DNA of 64,000 nucleotides from Roseovarius gahaiensis (GCF_011601345.1 NZ_JAAORB010000010.1:1-64000), one strand, 5' to 3'. Counted from the first letter of the stretch, positions 38,709-50,175 are shown. Notes: generated by a model from the letters alone, not told the origin. Translations and numbers: made by a program.

Positions 38709-38915
38709 TTAGGCCAGCTGCAGGTTGGTCGCGCTTTCGCGGCCGTCACGGCCTGCTTCAACGTCGTAAGTCACTTTCTGGTCGTCTGCCAGGCCGGTCA
38801 GGCCCGAACGCTCGACGGCGCTGATGTGAACGAACACGTCTTTGCCACCTGTTTCAGGTGCGATGAAGCCGAAGCCTTTGGTGGTGTTGAACCATTTCAC
38901 TGTGCCATTGGCCAT
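38709..38915 (-). CDS. Cold-shock protein (CspA family), copy B
   Basis: 68 residues with the same motifs as copy A (GFGFIAP, VFVHIS). GGAGACTTCAC leads into the ATG at 38915. Its 3' side carries a small stem (GTCACC/GGTGAC at about 38690-38703) and a larger inverted repeat AACGGGG...CCCCGTT near 38643-38671, without a T tract. Identity between the two copies, interrupted by an unrelated gene, suggests an old tandem duplication. Confidence 0.95.
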   Translation of the reverse strand: MANGTVKWFNTTKGFGFIAPETGGKDVFVHISAVERSGLTGLADDQKVTYDVEAGRDGRESATNLQLA

Positions 38916-39387
38916 GTGAAGTCTCCTAATCAAGTATCCTGCCCGCGGAAGTGCGGCAGCGTGGCGTTGTCGTCTGGATCGAATGACTGAACGCCGTTTG
39001 AAGGGAGACAGTGGGTCGAAATAGAAAAACGTAGCAAGAGAGCGTATGACAGGTCAGGATCGGCTTGGCAAGGATAATCTGTAGCGAAGTTGTCGCGACC
39101 GTCCCGCGCGGGATCAAGGTGCGCAGCACCGCCGCGCGATCGCCAGTCCTGGGCTCCGCCCGTTCGTAGGCGAAACGCTCCCCCGGAGCGTTTCCGGGAA
39201 GCCTGCTCACCCACCCGCCGGGCTGGCGATTTGGTTCGCGTATGCGCCCTGTGTTGACGTCTTCCGATAGTGGCCGGGATAAATCGAGGGTTTCGGGGGG
39301 CGGGTCGCCATCCCGCGGTCTGGCGAACGTGCGGCTTGCTTTTTACGCCCTCAGCAGGGTGCGCAGTGACTGCGCACCCTACGATAA
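38916..39387. other. 472 bp without a gene; two strong palindromes
   Basis: No convincing frame. The part next to the cold-shock gene is likely its promoter and 5' leader. A perfect 10-bp stem with a 3-base loop (GAAACGCTCC/GGAGCGTTTC) lies at 39172-39194. A second palindrome at 39356-39380 has 12-bp arms (AGGGTGCGCAGT and ACTGCGCACCCT) around one base; it lies 7 bases after the ettA stop and may terminate ettA or be an interspersed repeat, since no T run follows. Confidence 0.6.
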
Positions 39388-41043
39388 TTACCGCGCGAAT
39401 TTCTTATGCTTGATCCGCTTCGGCTCAAGCGCGTCGGGGCCGAGGCGACGTTTCTTGTCTTCCTCGTAATCCTCGAAGTTGCCTTCGAACCATTCCACAT
39501 GGGCCTCGCCCTCGAACGCCAAGATATGCGTGCAGATACGGTCCAGAAAGAAACGGTCGTGGCTGATCACCACGGCGCAGCCGGCGAAATCAACAAGCGC
39601 GTCTTCCAAAGCGCGCAGGGTTTCAACGTCCAAGTCGTTGGTCGGTTCGTCGAGCAAAAGCACGTTACCGCCCGATTTCAACAGCCGTGCCATGTGAACG
39701 CGGTTGCGTTCGCCGCCCGACAGAAGCGAGACTTTTTTCTGCTGGTCACCGCCTTTGAAGTTGAAGGCCGAGCAATAGGCGCGCGAATTCATCTGGGCGT
39801 CGCCCAGTTGGATGATCTCGGCACCGCCGGTGATCGCCTCCCAGACATTGTCGCCGTCCTTGAGGTCATCGCGCGACTGGTCGACATAGGACAGCTCAAC
39901 CGTATCGCCATATTCCACGGTGCCTTCGTCGGGCTGTTCTTGGCCCGTCAGCACCTTGAACAACGTCGATTTACCCGCGCCGTTGGGGCCGATCACGCCG
40001 ACGATGCCGCCGGGCGGCAGCGAGAATGTCAGGTCTTCGATCAAAAGCTTGTCGCCCATGTGCTTTTTCAGGCCATCAACGTCGATCACCTTTTGGCCAA
40101 GGCGCGGACCGTTGGGGATGACAATTTGGGCGCGGGCCAGTTTTTCACGCTCGGACTGGTTGGCCAGATCGTTATAGGCGTTGATCCGGGCCTTGGATTT
40201 GGCCTGACGGGCCTTTTGGCCTTGCCGCATCCATTCCAACTCGCGCTCCAGCGTTTTCTGGCGCGATTTATCCTCGCGCGCCTCGTGCTGCAGCCGCTTG
40301 GCCTTTTGTTCCAGCCAGCTTGAATAATTGCCCTCGTAGGGGATGCCGCGGCCGCGGTCGAGTTCCAAAATCCAGCCGGTGATGTCATCAAGGAAATACC
40401 GGTCGTGCGTGACGATCAGGATGGTGCCCTTGTAGTCGATCAAGTGCTGTTGAAGCCACGCGATGGTTTCGGCGTCCAAGTGGTTGGTCGGTTCGTCCAG
40501 AAGCAGCATCTCGGGCGCTTCCAGAAGCAGCTTGCACAATGCGACGCGGCGTTTTTCCCCGCCCGACAGGGTGGTGACATCGGCATCATCGGGGGGGCAG
40601 CGCAGCGCCTCCATCGACACGTCGATTTGTGCGTCCAGATCCCACAGGTTCTGGCTGTCGATCTCGTCTTGCAGTTCCGCCATTTCATCGGCGGTTTCGT
40701 CCAAGTAGTTCATCGCCAGTTCGTTGAAGCGGTCCAGCTTGGCCTTCTTGGCCGCCACACCCAGCATGACGTTCTCGCGCACGGTAAGCGACGGGTCGAG
40801 GTGCGGTTCTTGCGGCAGGTAGCCCACCTTGGCGCCCTCGGCGGCCCATGCTTCGCCGGTGAAATCGGTGTCGAGGCCCGCCATGATCTTCATCAGGGTG
40901 GATTTACCGGCACCGTTGGGGCCCACGACGCCGATCTTCACACCGGGCAGAAAGCTGAGGTGGATGTTCTCAAAACATTTCTTGCCGCCGGGGTAGGTCT
41001 TGGAGACGCCCTGCATGTGATAGACGTATTGATTGGCTGCCAT
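39388..41043 (-). CDS. ettA: Energy-dependent translational throttle protein EttA (ABC-F)
   Basis: 551 residues with two ATPase domains and no membrane segments. Walker A motifs are GPNGAGKSTLMK and GPNGAGKSTLFK; signatures are LSGGEKRRVALCK and LSGGERNRVHMA; Walker B motifs are LLLDEPTNHLD and LLLDEPTNDLD. The arm and linker (about residues 90-140 and 245-310, charged and helical) identify the EttA subfamily, which binds the ribosomal E site and gates elongation according to ATP/ADP ratio. Divergent from nadD. Confidence 0.96.
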   Translation of the reverse strand: MAANQYVYHMQGVSKTYPGGKKCFENIHLSFLPGVKIGVVGPNGAGKSTLMKIMAGLDTDFTGEAWAAEGAKVGYLPQEPHLDPSLTVRENVMLGVAAKKAKLDRFNELAMNYLDETADEMAELQDEIDSQNLWDLDAQIDVSMEALRCPPDDADVTTLSGGEKRRVALCKLLLEAPEMLLLDEPTNHLDAETIAWLQQHLIDYKGTILIVTHDRYFLDDITGWILELDRGRGIPYEGNYSSWLEQKAKRLQHEAREDKSRQKTLERELEWMRQGQKARQAKSKARINAYNDLANQSEREKLARAQIVIPNGPRLGQKVIDVDGLKKHMGDKLLIEDLTFSLPPGGIVGVIGPNGAGKSTLFKVLTGQEQPDEGTVEYGDTVELSYVDQSRDDLKDGDNVWEAITGGAEIIQLGDAQMNSRAYCSAFNFKGGDQQKKVSLLSGGERNRVHMARLLKSGGNVLLLDEPTNDLDVETLRALEDALVDFAGCAVVISHDRFFLDRICTHILAFEGEAHVEWFEGNFEDYEEDKKRRLGPDALEPKRIKHKKFAR

Positions 41044-41176
41044 TGAGTGTGCTCCGAAACGGTTGGAAAAGAGTGTTGGTCCCGTATCTAGTCAATGTTG
41101 CAGGCCGCCGCAATCGCTGTGGGCGCGTTGGCGTTTTTCGGTTGGACAGGCGGTGAGGGGCTGGCACAAGGGCGCA

Positions 41177-41791
41177 ATGACATTGCGTTTGCCATATGTG
41201 CGCCCCGGTCAGGTGGTGGGCTTGCTGGGCGGATCCTTCGATCCGCCGCATCAGGGGCATGCCCACATCAGTCGCGAGGCGCTGAAGCGCTTTGGACTGG
41301 ATCAGCTTTGGTGGCTGGTCAGCCCAGGCAATCCGCTAAAGGCGCACGGCCCCGCCCCGATGGAGCGGCGCATCACGGCCTGCCGCGCAATGGTGACCCA
41401 TCCGCGTATCCATGTCACCGATGCCGAGGCGCAGCTTGGCACTCGCTATACGGCCCAAAGCCTGCGGGCCTTGCAGGTGGCGCGGCCCGGTGTGCGCTTT
41501 GTCTGGTTGATGGGGGCCGACAATCTGGCGCAGTTCGATCAATGGCAGGATTGGCGCGACATCATGGAGCGTGTGCCCGTGGCGGTTTTGGCCCGGCCCG
41601 GCCAGCGGATTTCGGCGCGCATGTCCAAGGCGGCAAGGGTTTACGGCGCGGCACGGCTACCGGCGGCGTCCAGTCACTCTTTGGGTCATCGCGGGCCGCC
41701 AGCGTGGTGTTTTGTCAACGTGCCCATGCTGGCCGTGTCCTCGACCCGGTTGCGGGCCAAGGGCGAGTGGCCGCAATCTGAGCGCGGATGA
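41177..41791 (+). CDS. nadD: Nicotinate-nucleotide adenylyltransferase NadD
   Basis: 204 residues. GLLGGSFDPPHQGHAHIS contains the nucleotidyltransferase GxFxPxHxGH motif, and SSTRLR is the C-terminal ISSTxIR-equivalent. It forms deamido-NAD from nicotinate mononucleotide and ATP. Start 41177 (MTLRLPYVRPGQ) has GGGCG upstream; the frame to 41033 overlaps the ettA start and is not used. Supplies the substrate of NadE encoded at 20924. Confidence 0.93.
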   Translation: MTLRLPYVRPGQVVGLLGGSFDPPHQGHAHISREALKRFGLDQLWWLVSPGNPLKAHGPAPMERRITACRAMVTHPRIHVTDAEAQLGTRYTAQSLRALQVARPGVRFVWLMGADNLAQFDQWQDWRDIMERVPVAVLARPGQRISARMSKAARVYGAARLPAASSHSLGHRGPPAWCFVNVPMLAVSSTRLRAKGEWPQSERG

Positions 41792-41850
41792 CGCAGAGTT
41801 GACCGACAAAAAGGATTGTGTGCGCCCCCGCGCTGCGCTTTATTCCCGGT

Positions 41851-43341
41851 ATGGTCAAACAGCTGTCTCGAAGATTTTTCATAGGCACGGCGCTGGGTGC
41901 GCTTAGCACAGGGGCTTGGGCGGAGGCGCCTTCTGTGTCACTGCGTCCGGTGGTCCGGCCCAAGGGTCTGCAGACTGGCGCTGCGCCGAAGGCCGATGCG
42001 CTGATCAAGACGGCCAGTCTGGGCGGTCAGGTTGAGTTCGCGGTGATGGATGTGAAGACTGGCGTGCTTCTGGAAAGCCGCGGGGCGGCTGCGGGGCTTC
42101 CACCGGCCAGCGTGATCAAGACGGTGACGGCGCTTTACGCGTTGGATAGCCTTGGCGCGGACTACCGGTTTGCGACCCGCCTGATTGCCACTGGCCCGCT
42201 GGAAGATGGTGTGCTCAAGGGCGATCTCGTGCTGGCGGGTGGCGGCGACCCGACACTTGATACCAATGCGCTGGCGCAGATGGCCTCGGATCTGAAAGAG
42301 GCAGGCGTGCGCGAGGTGCGCGGCGCATTCAAGGTTTGGGGGGGTGCTGTGCCCTATGAGCGGGTGATCGACCCCACGCAGCCCGAGCATGTGAGCTATA
42401 ACCCCTCAGTCTCGGGCCTGAACCTGAATTTCAACCGTGTTCATTTTGAATGGAAACGCGGCGGTGATGGCTACGATGTCAGCATGGATGCGCGGTCGGA
42501 TCGCTACAGGCCAGCGGTGACGGTGGCGCGCATGGTGGTCGCAGGCCGCAAAGCGCCGGTCTACACCTATAGCGATGGCGGAGATCATGACGCCTGGACC
42601 GTCGCGCGGGGCGCTTTGGGCGCTTCGGGGTCACGCTGGTTGCCGGTGCGCAAACCCGAAGCCTATGCCGCCGAGGTGTTCGCGGGGTTTGCCCGCGCGC
42701 ATGGCATCACTCTTAACTTGGGTGGCAGCCTGCGCAGCGCCCCGCAAGGCCTTGCGTTAACCACCCATCAAAGTGGCCCCTTGCGCGATATTCTGCGCAA
42801 TATGCTGAAATATTCCAACAACCTGACGGCGGAACTGGTGGGGCTGACGGCCACCGCCGCGCGCGGGGGCAAGGCAGTGGCTTTGGCGACCTCTGCCAAA
42901 GAAATGAGCCGCTGGGCCCGCAGTGAGTTGGGCATGCAAGGCGCCAATCTGGTGGACCATTCGGGTCTGAGCGAACAGTCGCGCCTGAACGCCGGGGCCA
43001 TGGCGCGTGCCTTGGTGCGGGTTCATGGCGACAAGCAGTTGCAGCCGATCCTGAAAGACATTCCCCTGCGCAATAGCGCGGGCGGGATCAATCGTGACCA
43101 TCCGGTCAAGGTGATGGCCAAGACGGGCACCTTGTATTTCGTCAGCTCACTGGCCGGGTATATGACCGCCCCGGACGGCACCGAACTGGCCTTTGCGATC
43201 TTTTGCGCCAACACGGAAAAGCGGGCCGGGATCAATCGGCGGGCCGGCGGTCGGCCACCGGGCGCGGCCAATTGGAACAGGCGGGCCAAGAGCTTGCAAC
43301 AGGCCCTGATCGAACGTTGGGGCCTTGTTTACGGGGTGTGA
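41851..43341 (+). CDS. dacB: D-alanyl-D-alanine carboxypeptidase/endopeptidase (PBP4, DacB)
   Basis: 496 residues. The penicillin-binding triad is SxxK in PASVIKTV, SxN in YSNN and KTG in AKTGTLY. An inserted domain of about 170 residues between SxxK and SxN is typical of PBP4 (S13 family). The N-terminus (QLSRRFFIGTALGALSTGAW) is a Tat-like signal. It trims or cleaves peptidoglycan stems in the periplasm. It is 59 bases after nadD, and its final 13 bases overlap the convergent glpR. Confidence 0.93.
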   Translation: MVKQLSRRFFIGTALGALSTGAWAEAPSVSLRPVVRPKGLQTGAAPKADALIKTASLGGQVEFAVMDVKTGVLLESRGAAAGLPPASVIKTVTALYALDSLGADYRFATRLIATGPLEDGVLKGDLVLAGGGDPTLDTNALAQMASDLKEAGVREVRGAFKVWGGAVPYERVIDPTQPEHVSYNPSVSGLNLNFNRVHFEWKRGGDGYDVSMDARSDRYRPAVTVARMVVAGRKAPVYTYSDGGDHDAWTVARGALGASGSRWLPVRKPEAYAAEVFAGFARAHGITLNLGGSLRSAPQGLALTTHQSGPLRDILRNMLKYSNNLTAELVGLTATAARGGKAVALATSAKEMSRWARSELGMQGANLVDHSGLSEQSRLNAGAMARALVRVHGDKQLQPILKDIPLRNSAGGINRDHPVKVMAKTGTLYFVSSLAGYMTAPDGTELAFAIFCANTEKRAGINRRAGGRPPGAANWNRRAKSLQQALIERWGLVYGV

Positions 43342-44108
43342 GCCACCGGCGCTGCAACGATCACTTCGGTGCCCCACGCGCTGCAATTTTCGGATAGGCC
43401 GGCGGGCAGCGGATGGTCGGTGAAAAACTTGTCGATATCGCGCAATGATCCGATGCGCACCGGCGCGCCGCGCCGGAACTTGGAATGGTCCGCGACCAGA
43501 AACACCTCGCGCGAGCGTTTCAGCAAGGTCTGCCCGACAACCACCTCTTGAATGTCGAAATCCAGCAGATCGCCATCTTCGTCCATCGCCGAGCAGCCAA
43601 GGATCGCGTAATCGAATTTGAAATTTTCGATGGTGCGCGCGGTCAGATTTCCCACCAATCCGTTATCGGCCCGGCGCAGGCTTCCGCCCGCGACGACGAT
43701 GTCGCTGGTTTTGTTCGCCAAAAGGATATTGGCGACGTTCATGTTGTTGGTCACCACCATCAGCCCCGAGTGGTCCAGCAGCTCTTGGGCGACGGCCTCG
43801 GTCGTGGTGCCGATATCCAGAAACACCGACGCATTGTCAGGAATCGCATCAGCACAAAGGCGCGCGATTGCTTGCTTGGCATCTTCATTCAGGCGGCGGC
43901 GTTCCTCGTAGATGATATTCGTCACGCCCGAGGGCAAAATCGCGCCGCCATGCACACGCTCCAGCTTGCCGGCATTGGCCAGTTCGGTCAAATCGCGGCG
44001 TATGGTTTGCACAGTAACGTCAAAGCGTTCGGCAAGATCCTCGACCATGACCTTGCCTTCGATCCGGGCGATTTCAAGAATGTCGGGTTGTCGAAGGGTT
44101 TGGGACAC
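43329..44108 (-). CDS. glpR: Glycerol-3-phosphate regulon repressor GlpR (DeoR family)
   Basis: 259 residues. An N-terminal DeoR helix-turn-helix (DLAERFDVTVQTIRRDLTEL, then NAGKLERVHGGAI) is followed by the sugar-phosphate-sensing domain (FLDIGTTTEAVAQEL, VTNN, GCSAMDEDG). Start is the GTG at 44108, before SQTLRQPDILEIAR; AAGG lies upstream. It is divergent from glpD and should repress the glp operon until glycerol-3-phosphate binds. Its 3' end overlaps dacB by 13 bases. Confidence 0.92.
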   Translation of the reverse strand: MSQTLRQPDILEIARIEGKVMVEDLAERFDVTVQTIRRDLTELANAGKLERVHGGAILPSGVTNIIYEERRRLNEDAKQAIARLCADAIPDNASVFLDIGTTTEAVAQELLDHSGLMVVTNNMNVANILLANKTSDIVVAGGSLRRADNGLVGNLTARTIENFKFDYAILGCSAMDEDGDLLDFDIQEVVVGQTLLKRSREVFLVADHSKFRRGAPVRIGSLRDIDKFFTDHPLPAGLSENCSAWGTEVIVAAPVAHTP

Positions 44109-44356
44109 GGCGCGAACCTTTGTTGTAATATTTTCGATTATGTTCGTTTGGTTGGTAATTTCAAGGTTAACGATGATTCGGCTTTCGTGGGAGTTTTCCT
44201 TTTTGACACAGTGCGGCAGGGAATAAGCGGTGAAAAACACCTGTAAATTCATTGGATTGCGCCAAAGCGAAAATAAACGAACATTCGTAATTGACTTGAT
44301 TGTTGCAAATGTGTTTCGTTTGCGCTCACATTCGGCGATGAGAGAGGGAGGCTCAG
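44109..44356. promoter_or_regulatory. glpR-glpD divergent control region with repeated operator-like motifs
   Basis: ATGTTCGTTT at 44140-44149 recurs inverted as AAACGAACAT at 44275-44284, and a relative, GTGTTTCGTTTGCG, lies at 44311-44324. TTCG/CGAA-containing repeats of this kind are typical of DeoR-family GlpR operators. One copy is close to each divergent start. An AT-rich segment between them likely holds both promoters. Assignment to GlpR is inferred from position. Confidence 0.6.
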
Positions 44357-45967
44357 GTGCCAACAGAGCATGACAACACCATTGTCGATCTGTTCGTGAT
44401 CGGTGGCGGCATCAATGGCTGCGGCATTGCGCGCGATGCGGCGGGCCGTGGGCTGACTGTCGAACTGGCCGAAATGAATGATTTGGCATCCGCGACCTCC
44501 TCGGCGTCCACCAAGCTGTTTCATGGCGGTTTGCGCTATCTTGAGTATTTTGAAATCCGTCTGGTGCGCGAGGCGCTGATCGAGCGTGAAACCCTGCTGC
44601 GGGCGATGCCGCATATCAGTTGGCCGATGCGTTTTGTCCTACCGTATCACCGCGACATGCGGTTCGAGGGTGAAACGCCCACCTCGAAATTGCTGAACAT
44701 TGTGATGCCATGGATGAAGGGGCGTAGGCCCGCATGGCTGATCCGGATGGGCCTCTTCTTCTATGATCACCTGGGCGGGCGCAAGATTTTGCCCGGCACG
44801 CGCACCTTGGATTTGCGCACTGATCCGGCAGGCCGGGTTTTGAAAGACAAGTTCGAGCGCGCTTTTGAGTATTCCGACTGCTGGATCGAAGACAGCCGTC
44901 TCGTGGTGCTGAACGCCCGTGATGCCGAGGCGCGTGGCGCAAAAATCCGAACCCGCACCAAAGTCACGTCAGCGCGCCGCGATGGCGATATCTGGTGCGT
45001 CACGACCAAGGATCTTTCCACCGGGGAGACCCGCGAAACCAAGGCACGGGCTTTGGTGAATGCCGGTGGGCCTTGGGTCAAGGATGTGATCCAGAACACG
45101 CTGCGCCAAAATTCCAGCGAGGGCGTGCGGCTGGTGCGCGGTAGCCACATCGTCACCCGCCGTCTGTTCGATCACGACAAATGCTATTTCTTTCAGGGCA
45201 CCGATGGGCGGATCATCTTTGCCATTCCCTATGAAACCGATTTCACCCTGATCGGCACCACCGATGCCGAGCATAGCGATGTGTCCGCCAAGCCCGAATG
45301 CACCCCCGAAGAGGCCGAGTATCTGTGCAACTTCGCGTCCGAGTATTTCCGCCAGCCAGTGACACCAGACGATATTGTCTGGACCTATTCCGGTGTGCGG
45401 CCGTTATACGACGACGGGGCCAAGTCGGCCACGGCGGCGACCCGCGATTACGTGCTAAGCCTTGACGACATCGGCGGCGCGCCATTGTTGAACGTGTTTG
45501 GCGGTAAAATCACCACATATCGCAAATTGGCCGAGGCCGCGATGGCCAAGATCACGCCGTTTTTCCCGCAGGCTGGTGAGAACTGGACAGCGGGTGTTAC
45601 CTTGCCCGGGGGGGATTTTCAGGTAAACGAGGTTGCGCGGCTGATTGATGATCTGCGCAAGGACTATGCGTTTCTGGATGAGTATTGGGCGGGCCGTTTG
45701 GTGCGCGCCTACGGCACCGAAGCCCGGCAGATTTTGGGGGACGCCACCTCGGCGGCCGATCTTGGCCCTGATTTTGGCGCGACCCTGACCGGGCGTGAAG
45801 TGACATGGATGATGCACCGTGAATATGCCCACCGCGCCGACGATGTGGTTTGGCGGCGCACGCGGTTGGGGCTGCGGATGAGCGCCGAGCAGATTGCCAC
45901 GCTGGATGCATGGATGACATCGAATGCCGGTGCCGAGGGCAGCGCCCCGGCTGCCAAGCAGGCATGA
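44357..45967 (+). CDS. glpD: Aerobic glycerol-3-phosphate dehydrogenase GlpD
   Basis: 536 residues. The FAD dinucleotide motif is DLFVIGGGINGCGIARDAAG, followed by SSASTKLFHGGLRYLE and, in the middle, LVRGSHIV and TYSGVRPLYDD. It oxidises glycerol-3-phosphate to dihydroxyacetone phosphate and feeds quinone at the inner membrane. GTG start with AGGGAGG upstream. First gene of the glp operon, 17 bases before glpS. Confidence 0.97.
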   Translation: MPTEHDNTIVDLFVIGGGINGCGIARDAAGRGLTVELAEMNDLASATSSASTKLFHGGLRYLEYFEIRLVREALIERETLLRAMPHISWPMRFVLPYHRDMRFEGETPTSKLLNIVMPWMKGRRPAWLIRMGLFFYDHLGGRKILPGTRTLDLRTDPAGRVLKDKFERAFEYSDCWIEDSRLVVLNARDAEARGAKIRTRTKVTSARRDGDIWCVTTKDLSTGETRETKARALVNAGGPWVKDVIQNTLRQNSSEGVRLVRGSHIVTRRLFDHDKCYFFQGTDGRIIFAIPYETDFTLIGTTDAEHSDVSAKPECTPEEAEYLCNFASEYFRQPVTPDDIVWTYSGVRPLYDDGAKSATAATRDYVLSLDDIGGAPLLNVFGGKITTYRKLAEAAMAKITPFFPQAGENWTAGVTLPGGDFQVNEVARLIDDLRKDYAFLDEYWAGRLVRAYGTEARQILGDATSAADLGPDFGATLTGREVTWMMHREYAHRADDVVWRRTRLGLRMSAEQIATLDAWMTSNAGAEGSAPAAKQA

Positions 45968-45983
45968 GGGAGGAACAAGACCG

Positions 45984-47072
45984 ATGACGCTAAAACTAGA
46001 AGGCGTGTCCAAGGTGGTTGCGGGGCAGACGCATATCTATCCCATCGACCTGACCCTCGAAAAGGGCACGATGAATGTGTTCTTGGGGCCTACGCTGTCG
46101 GGCAAGACATCTCTGATGCGGCTGATGGCGGGCCTTGATGTGCCCAATACTGGACGCATTGTGTGGAATGACGAGGATGTGACCGGCCGCCGGGTTCAGG
46201 ACCGGAACGTGGCGATGGTCTATCAGCAGTTCATCAATTACCCGTCGATGACCGTTTACGACAATATCGCCTCGCCTTTGCGCCTGATGGGCCGCTCGGC
46301 CAGCGAGATCGACGCCGCGGTTCAAAAATCGGCCGATTTGATGAAACTGACACCGATGCTGCAGCGCAAGCCGCTGGAACTGTCGGGCGGTCAGCAACAG
46401 CGTTGCGCCTTGGCGCGGGCCTTGGTCAAAGATGCCGGGCTGGTCCTGCTGGATGAACCGCTGGCCAATCTGGATTACAAGCTGCGCGAGGAATTGCGCG
46501 TGGAAATCCCCAAGATATTCGAAGAATCCGGCGCGATTTTCGTCTACGCCACGACCGAGCCCGAAGAGGCGCTGTTGCTGGGCGGCAATACGGCCACCCT
46601 GTGGGAGGGGCGCATCACGCAATTTGGGCTTACGCCGGATGTCTACCGCCAGCCGGTCGATGCCACCACGGCACGCGTGTTCAGCGATCCGCCGATGAAC
46701 TTTCTGTCGGTCAGCAAGACCGGAGGCAAGCTTTTGATCGGGGATGGGCAAAGCGCAACGGCGACTGGCAAGATGGCCGAGCTGCCCGATGGTCGCTACA
46801 GCGCGGGGTTCCGGCCCAACCATCTGGAAATCGGTCAGCATGCGGCGGATGCGATGAAATTCACCGCAACGCTGTCTGTAACAGAACTGACCGGCTCGGA
46901 AACCTTCGTGCATCTGGATCATCATGGTGAGCGATGGGTTGGCCTGATCCATGGTGTGCATGAGCTGACATTGGGGGCCGATCTGGATGTCTATCTGGAC
47001 CCGCGCCACGTTTACATTTTTGGCGAGGATGGCGCGCTGATCGCGCCGGCCGCCTATGCCTTGGCGGCCTGA
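45984..47072 (+). CDS. glpS: Glycerol ABC transporter ATPase GlpS
   Basis: 362 residues. Walker A is GPTLSGKTSLMRL, signature LSGGQQQRCALARAL, Walker B LVLLDEPLANLDYK. The switch region reads YATTEPEEALLLG, with Thr-Glu in place of the usual His-Asp. The C-terminal MalK-like regulatory domain is present. It pairs with GlpT as a heterodimeric ATPase. Start 45984 after AGGGAGGAA. Confidence 0.93.
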   Translation: MTLKLEGVSKVVAGQTHIYPIDLTLEKGTMNVFLGPTLSGKTSLMRLMAGLDVPNTGRIVWNDEDVTGRRVQDRNVAMVYQQFINYPSMTVYDNIASPLRLMGRSASEIDAAVQKSADLMKLTPMLQRKPLELSGGQQQRCALARALVKDAGLVLLDEPLANLDYKLREELRVEIPKIFEESGAIFVYATTEPEEALLLGGNTATLWEGRITQFGLTPDVYRQPVDATTARVFSDPPMNFLSVSKTGGKLLIGDGQSATATGKMAELPDGRYSAGFRPNHLEIGQHAADAMKFTATLSVTELTGSETFVHLDHHGERWVGLIHGVHELTLGADLDVYLDPRHVYIFGEDGALIAPAAYALAA

Positions 47073-47083
47073 GGAGGGGAAAG

Positions 47084-48159
47084 ATGGCAAAGATCACCTT
47101 GGATAATCTGGCGCATTCTTACCTGCCCAAGCCAACCCGTGAAGACGATTTCGCGCTGAAAGAGTTGAATCATGATTGGGACGATGGGGCGGCCTATGCA
47201 CTGCTTGGCTCGTCGGGTTGCGGCAAGTCCACGCTTTTGAACATCATCTCGGGGTTGCTGCATCCCAGTCAGGGGCGCATTCTGTTTGATGGTCAAGACG
47301 TCACCAATGCCCCGACAGCGCAACGCAACATTGCGCAGGTGTTCCAGTTTCCGGTCGTTTACGACACCATGACAGTGCGTGACAATCTGGCCTTTCCGCT
47401 GCGCAACCGGGGCCGCGATGAGGCCTATGTCGCCGAGCGCGTGCAGGATGTGGCACGCATGATCGGCATGGAAGAAGAACTCTCACGTAAGGCCCGAGGT
47501 CTGACGGCGGATGCCAAGCAGAAAATCAGCCTTGGACGCGGCATGGTCCGCAAGGATGTGAATGCGCTGCTGTTTGATGAACCGCTGACCGTGATCGACC
47601 CGCATATGAAGTGGGAGTTGCGCACGCAGCTTAAAAAGCTGCACCACGATTTCGGCCATACAATGATCTACGTCACCCACGACCAGACCGAGGCGCTGAC
47701 ATTCGCCGACAAGGTCGTGGTGATGTATGACGGTCGCGTTGTTCAGATCGGCACGCCCGAGGAACTGTTTGAACGGCCCGAGCATACTTTCGTGGGCTAT
47801 TTCATCGGCTCGCCGGGAATGAATGTGATCCCGGCCAAGGTTGAAGGCCGTCAGGCCTATGTCAACGGCTCGTCCATTGATCTGGGGCGCGGATATGCCC
47901 CGCTGGATGGCAAGGTTGAAATCGGCGTGCGTCCTGAATTTGCCCGCCTGTCTGACAGTGACGGCCTGCCTGTCAATATTCGCCGGGTCGAGGATGTGGG
48001 CCGCCACAAGATCGTGCGCGCGGATTTTTTCGGAAACGATATCAACATCATCGCAGGCGAGGACGAAGAGATCGGCGCAGACATGACGCGGGTCGTGTTC
48101 GATCCTGCGCATGTCAATGTTTACGCCAATGACTGGCGCGTCAACGGGGAGGCCGCGTG

Positions 48160-48160
<1 letters not shown>
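47084..48160 (+). CDS. glpT: Glycerol ABC transporter ATPase GlpT
   Basis: 358 residues. Walker A GSSGCGKSTLLN and Walker B ALLFDEPLTVIDP are intact, with switch His in VTHDQTEALTFA. The ABC signature is replaced by LTADAKQKISLGRG, so one of the two composite ATP sites in the GlpS-GlpT pair should be degenerate; the partner GlpS keeps LSGGQ but lacks the switch His, which is complementary. Not to be confused with the E. coli glycerol-3-phosphate antiporter of the same symbol. Confidence 0.92.
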
Positions 48161-49887
<1,727 letters not shown>

Positions 49888-49902
49888 AGAAGGAGACGGA
49901 TC

Positions 49903-50175
49903 ATGGAATGGATGGCATGGACATGGCCCACGGCGATTTTCTTTATGGTGATCGCGGGCCTTCTGATCACCTTTTCGATCCTTGCGATCAAGTTCCCCGA
50001 AACGCCACGCAAGGGGGTGCTGCAGATCGAAACGACACGCGGTGACAGGTTGTTCATCACGCTTTTGGGCTCGGCCTTTATCAATCTGGCCTGGCTGGGG
50101 ATCGTGGGGGCGCATCAGCCCTACGCGATGCTGGTTTGCTTGGCCTACGCTGCTGCAGTGTTCCGCTGGGTGTAG
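49903..50175 (+). CDS. Small membrane protein of the glycerol transporter operon (DUF2160)
   Basis: 90 residues. Two or three hydrophobic segments (AIFFMVIAGLLITFSILAI, LFITLLGSAFINLAWLGIVG, AMLVCLAYAAAVF) flank a conserved polar stretch KFPETPRKGVLQIETTRGDR. It belongs to the small DUF2160 family that accompanies GlpSTPQV and may stabilise the permease. Function is not established. GAAGGAGACGG precedes the ATG. Confidence 0.88.
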   Translation: MEWMAWTWPTAIFFMVIAGLLITFSILAIKFPETPRKGVLQIETTRGDRLFITLLGSAFINLAWLGIVGAHQPYAMLVCLAYAAAVFRWV

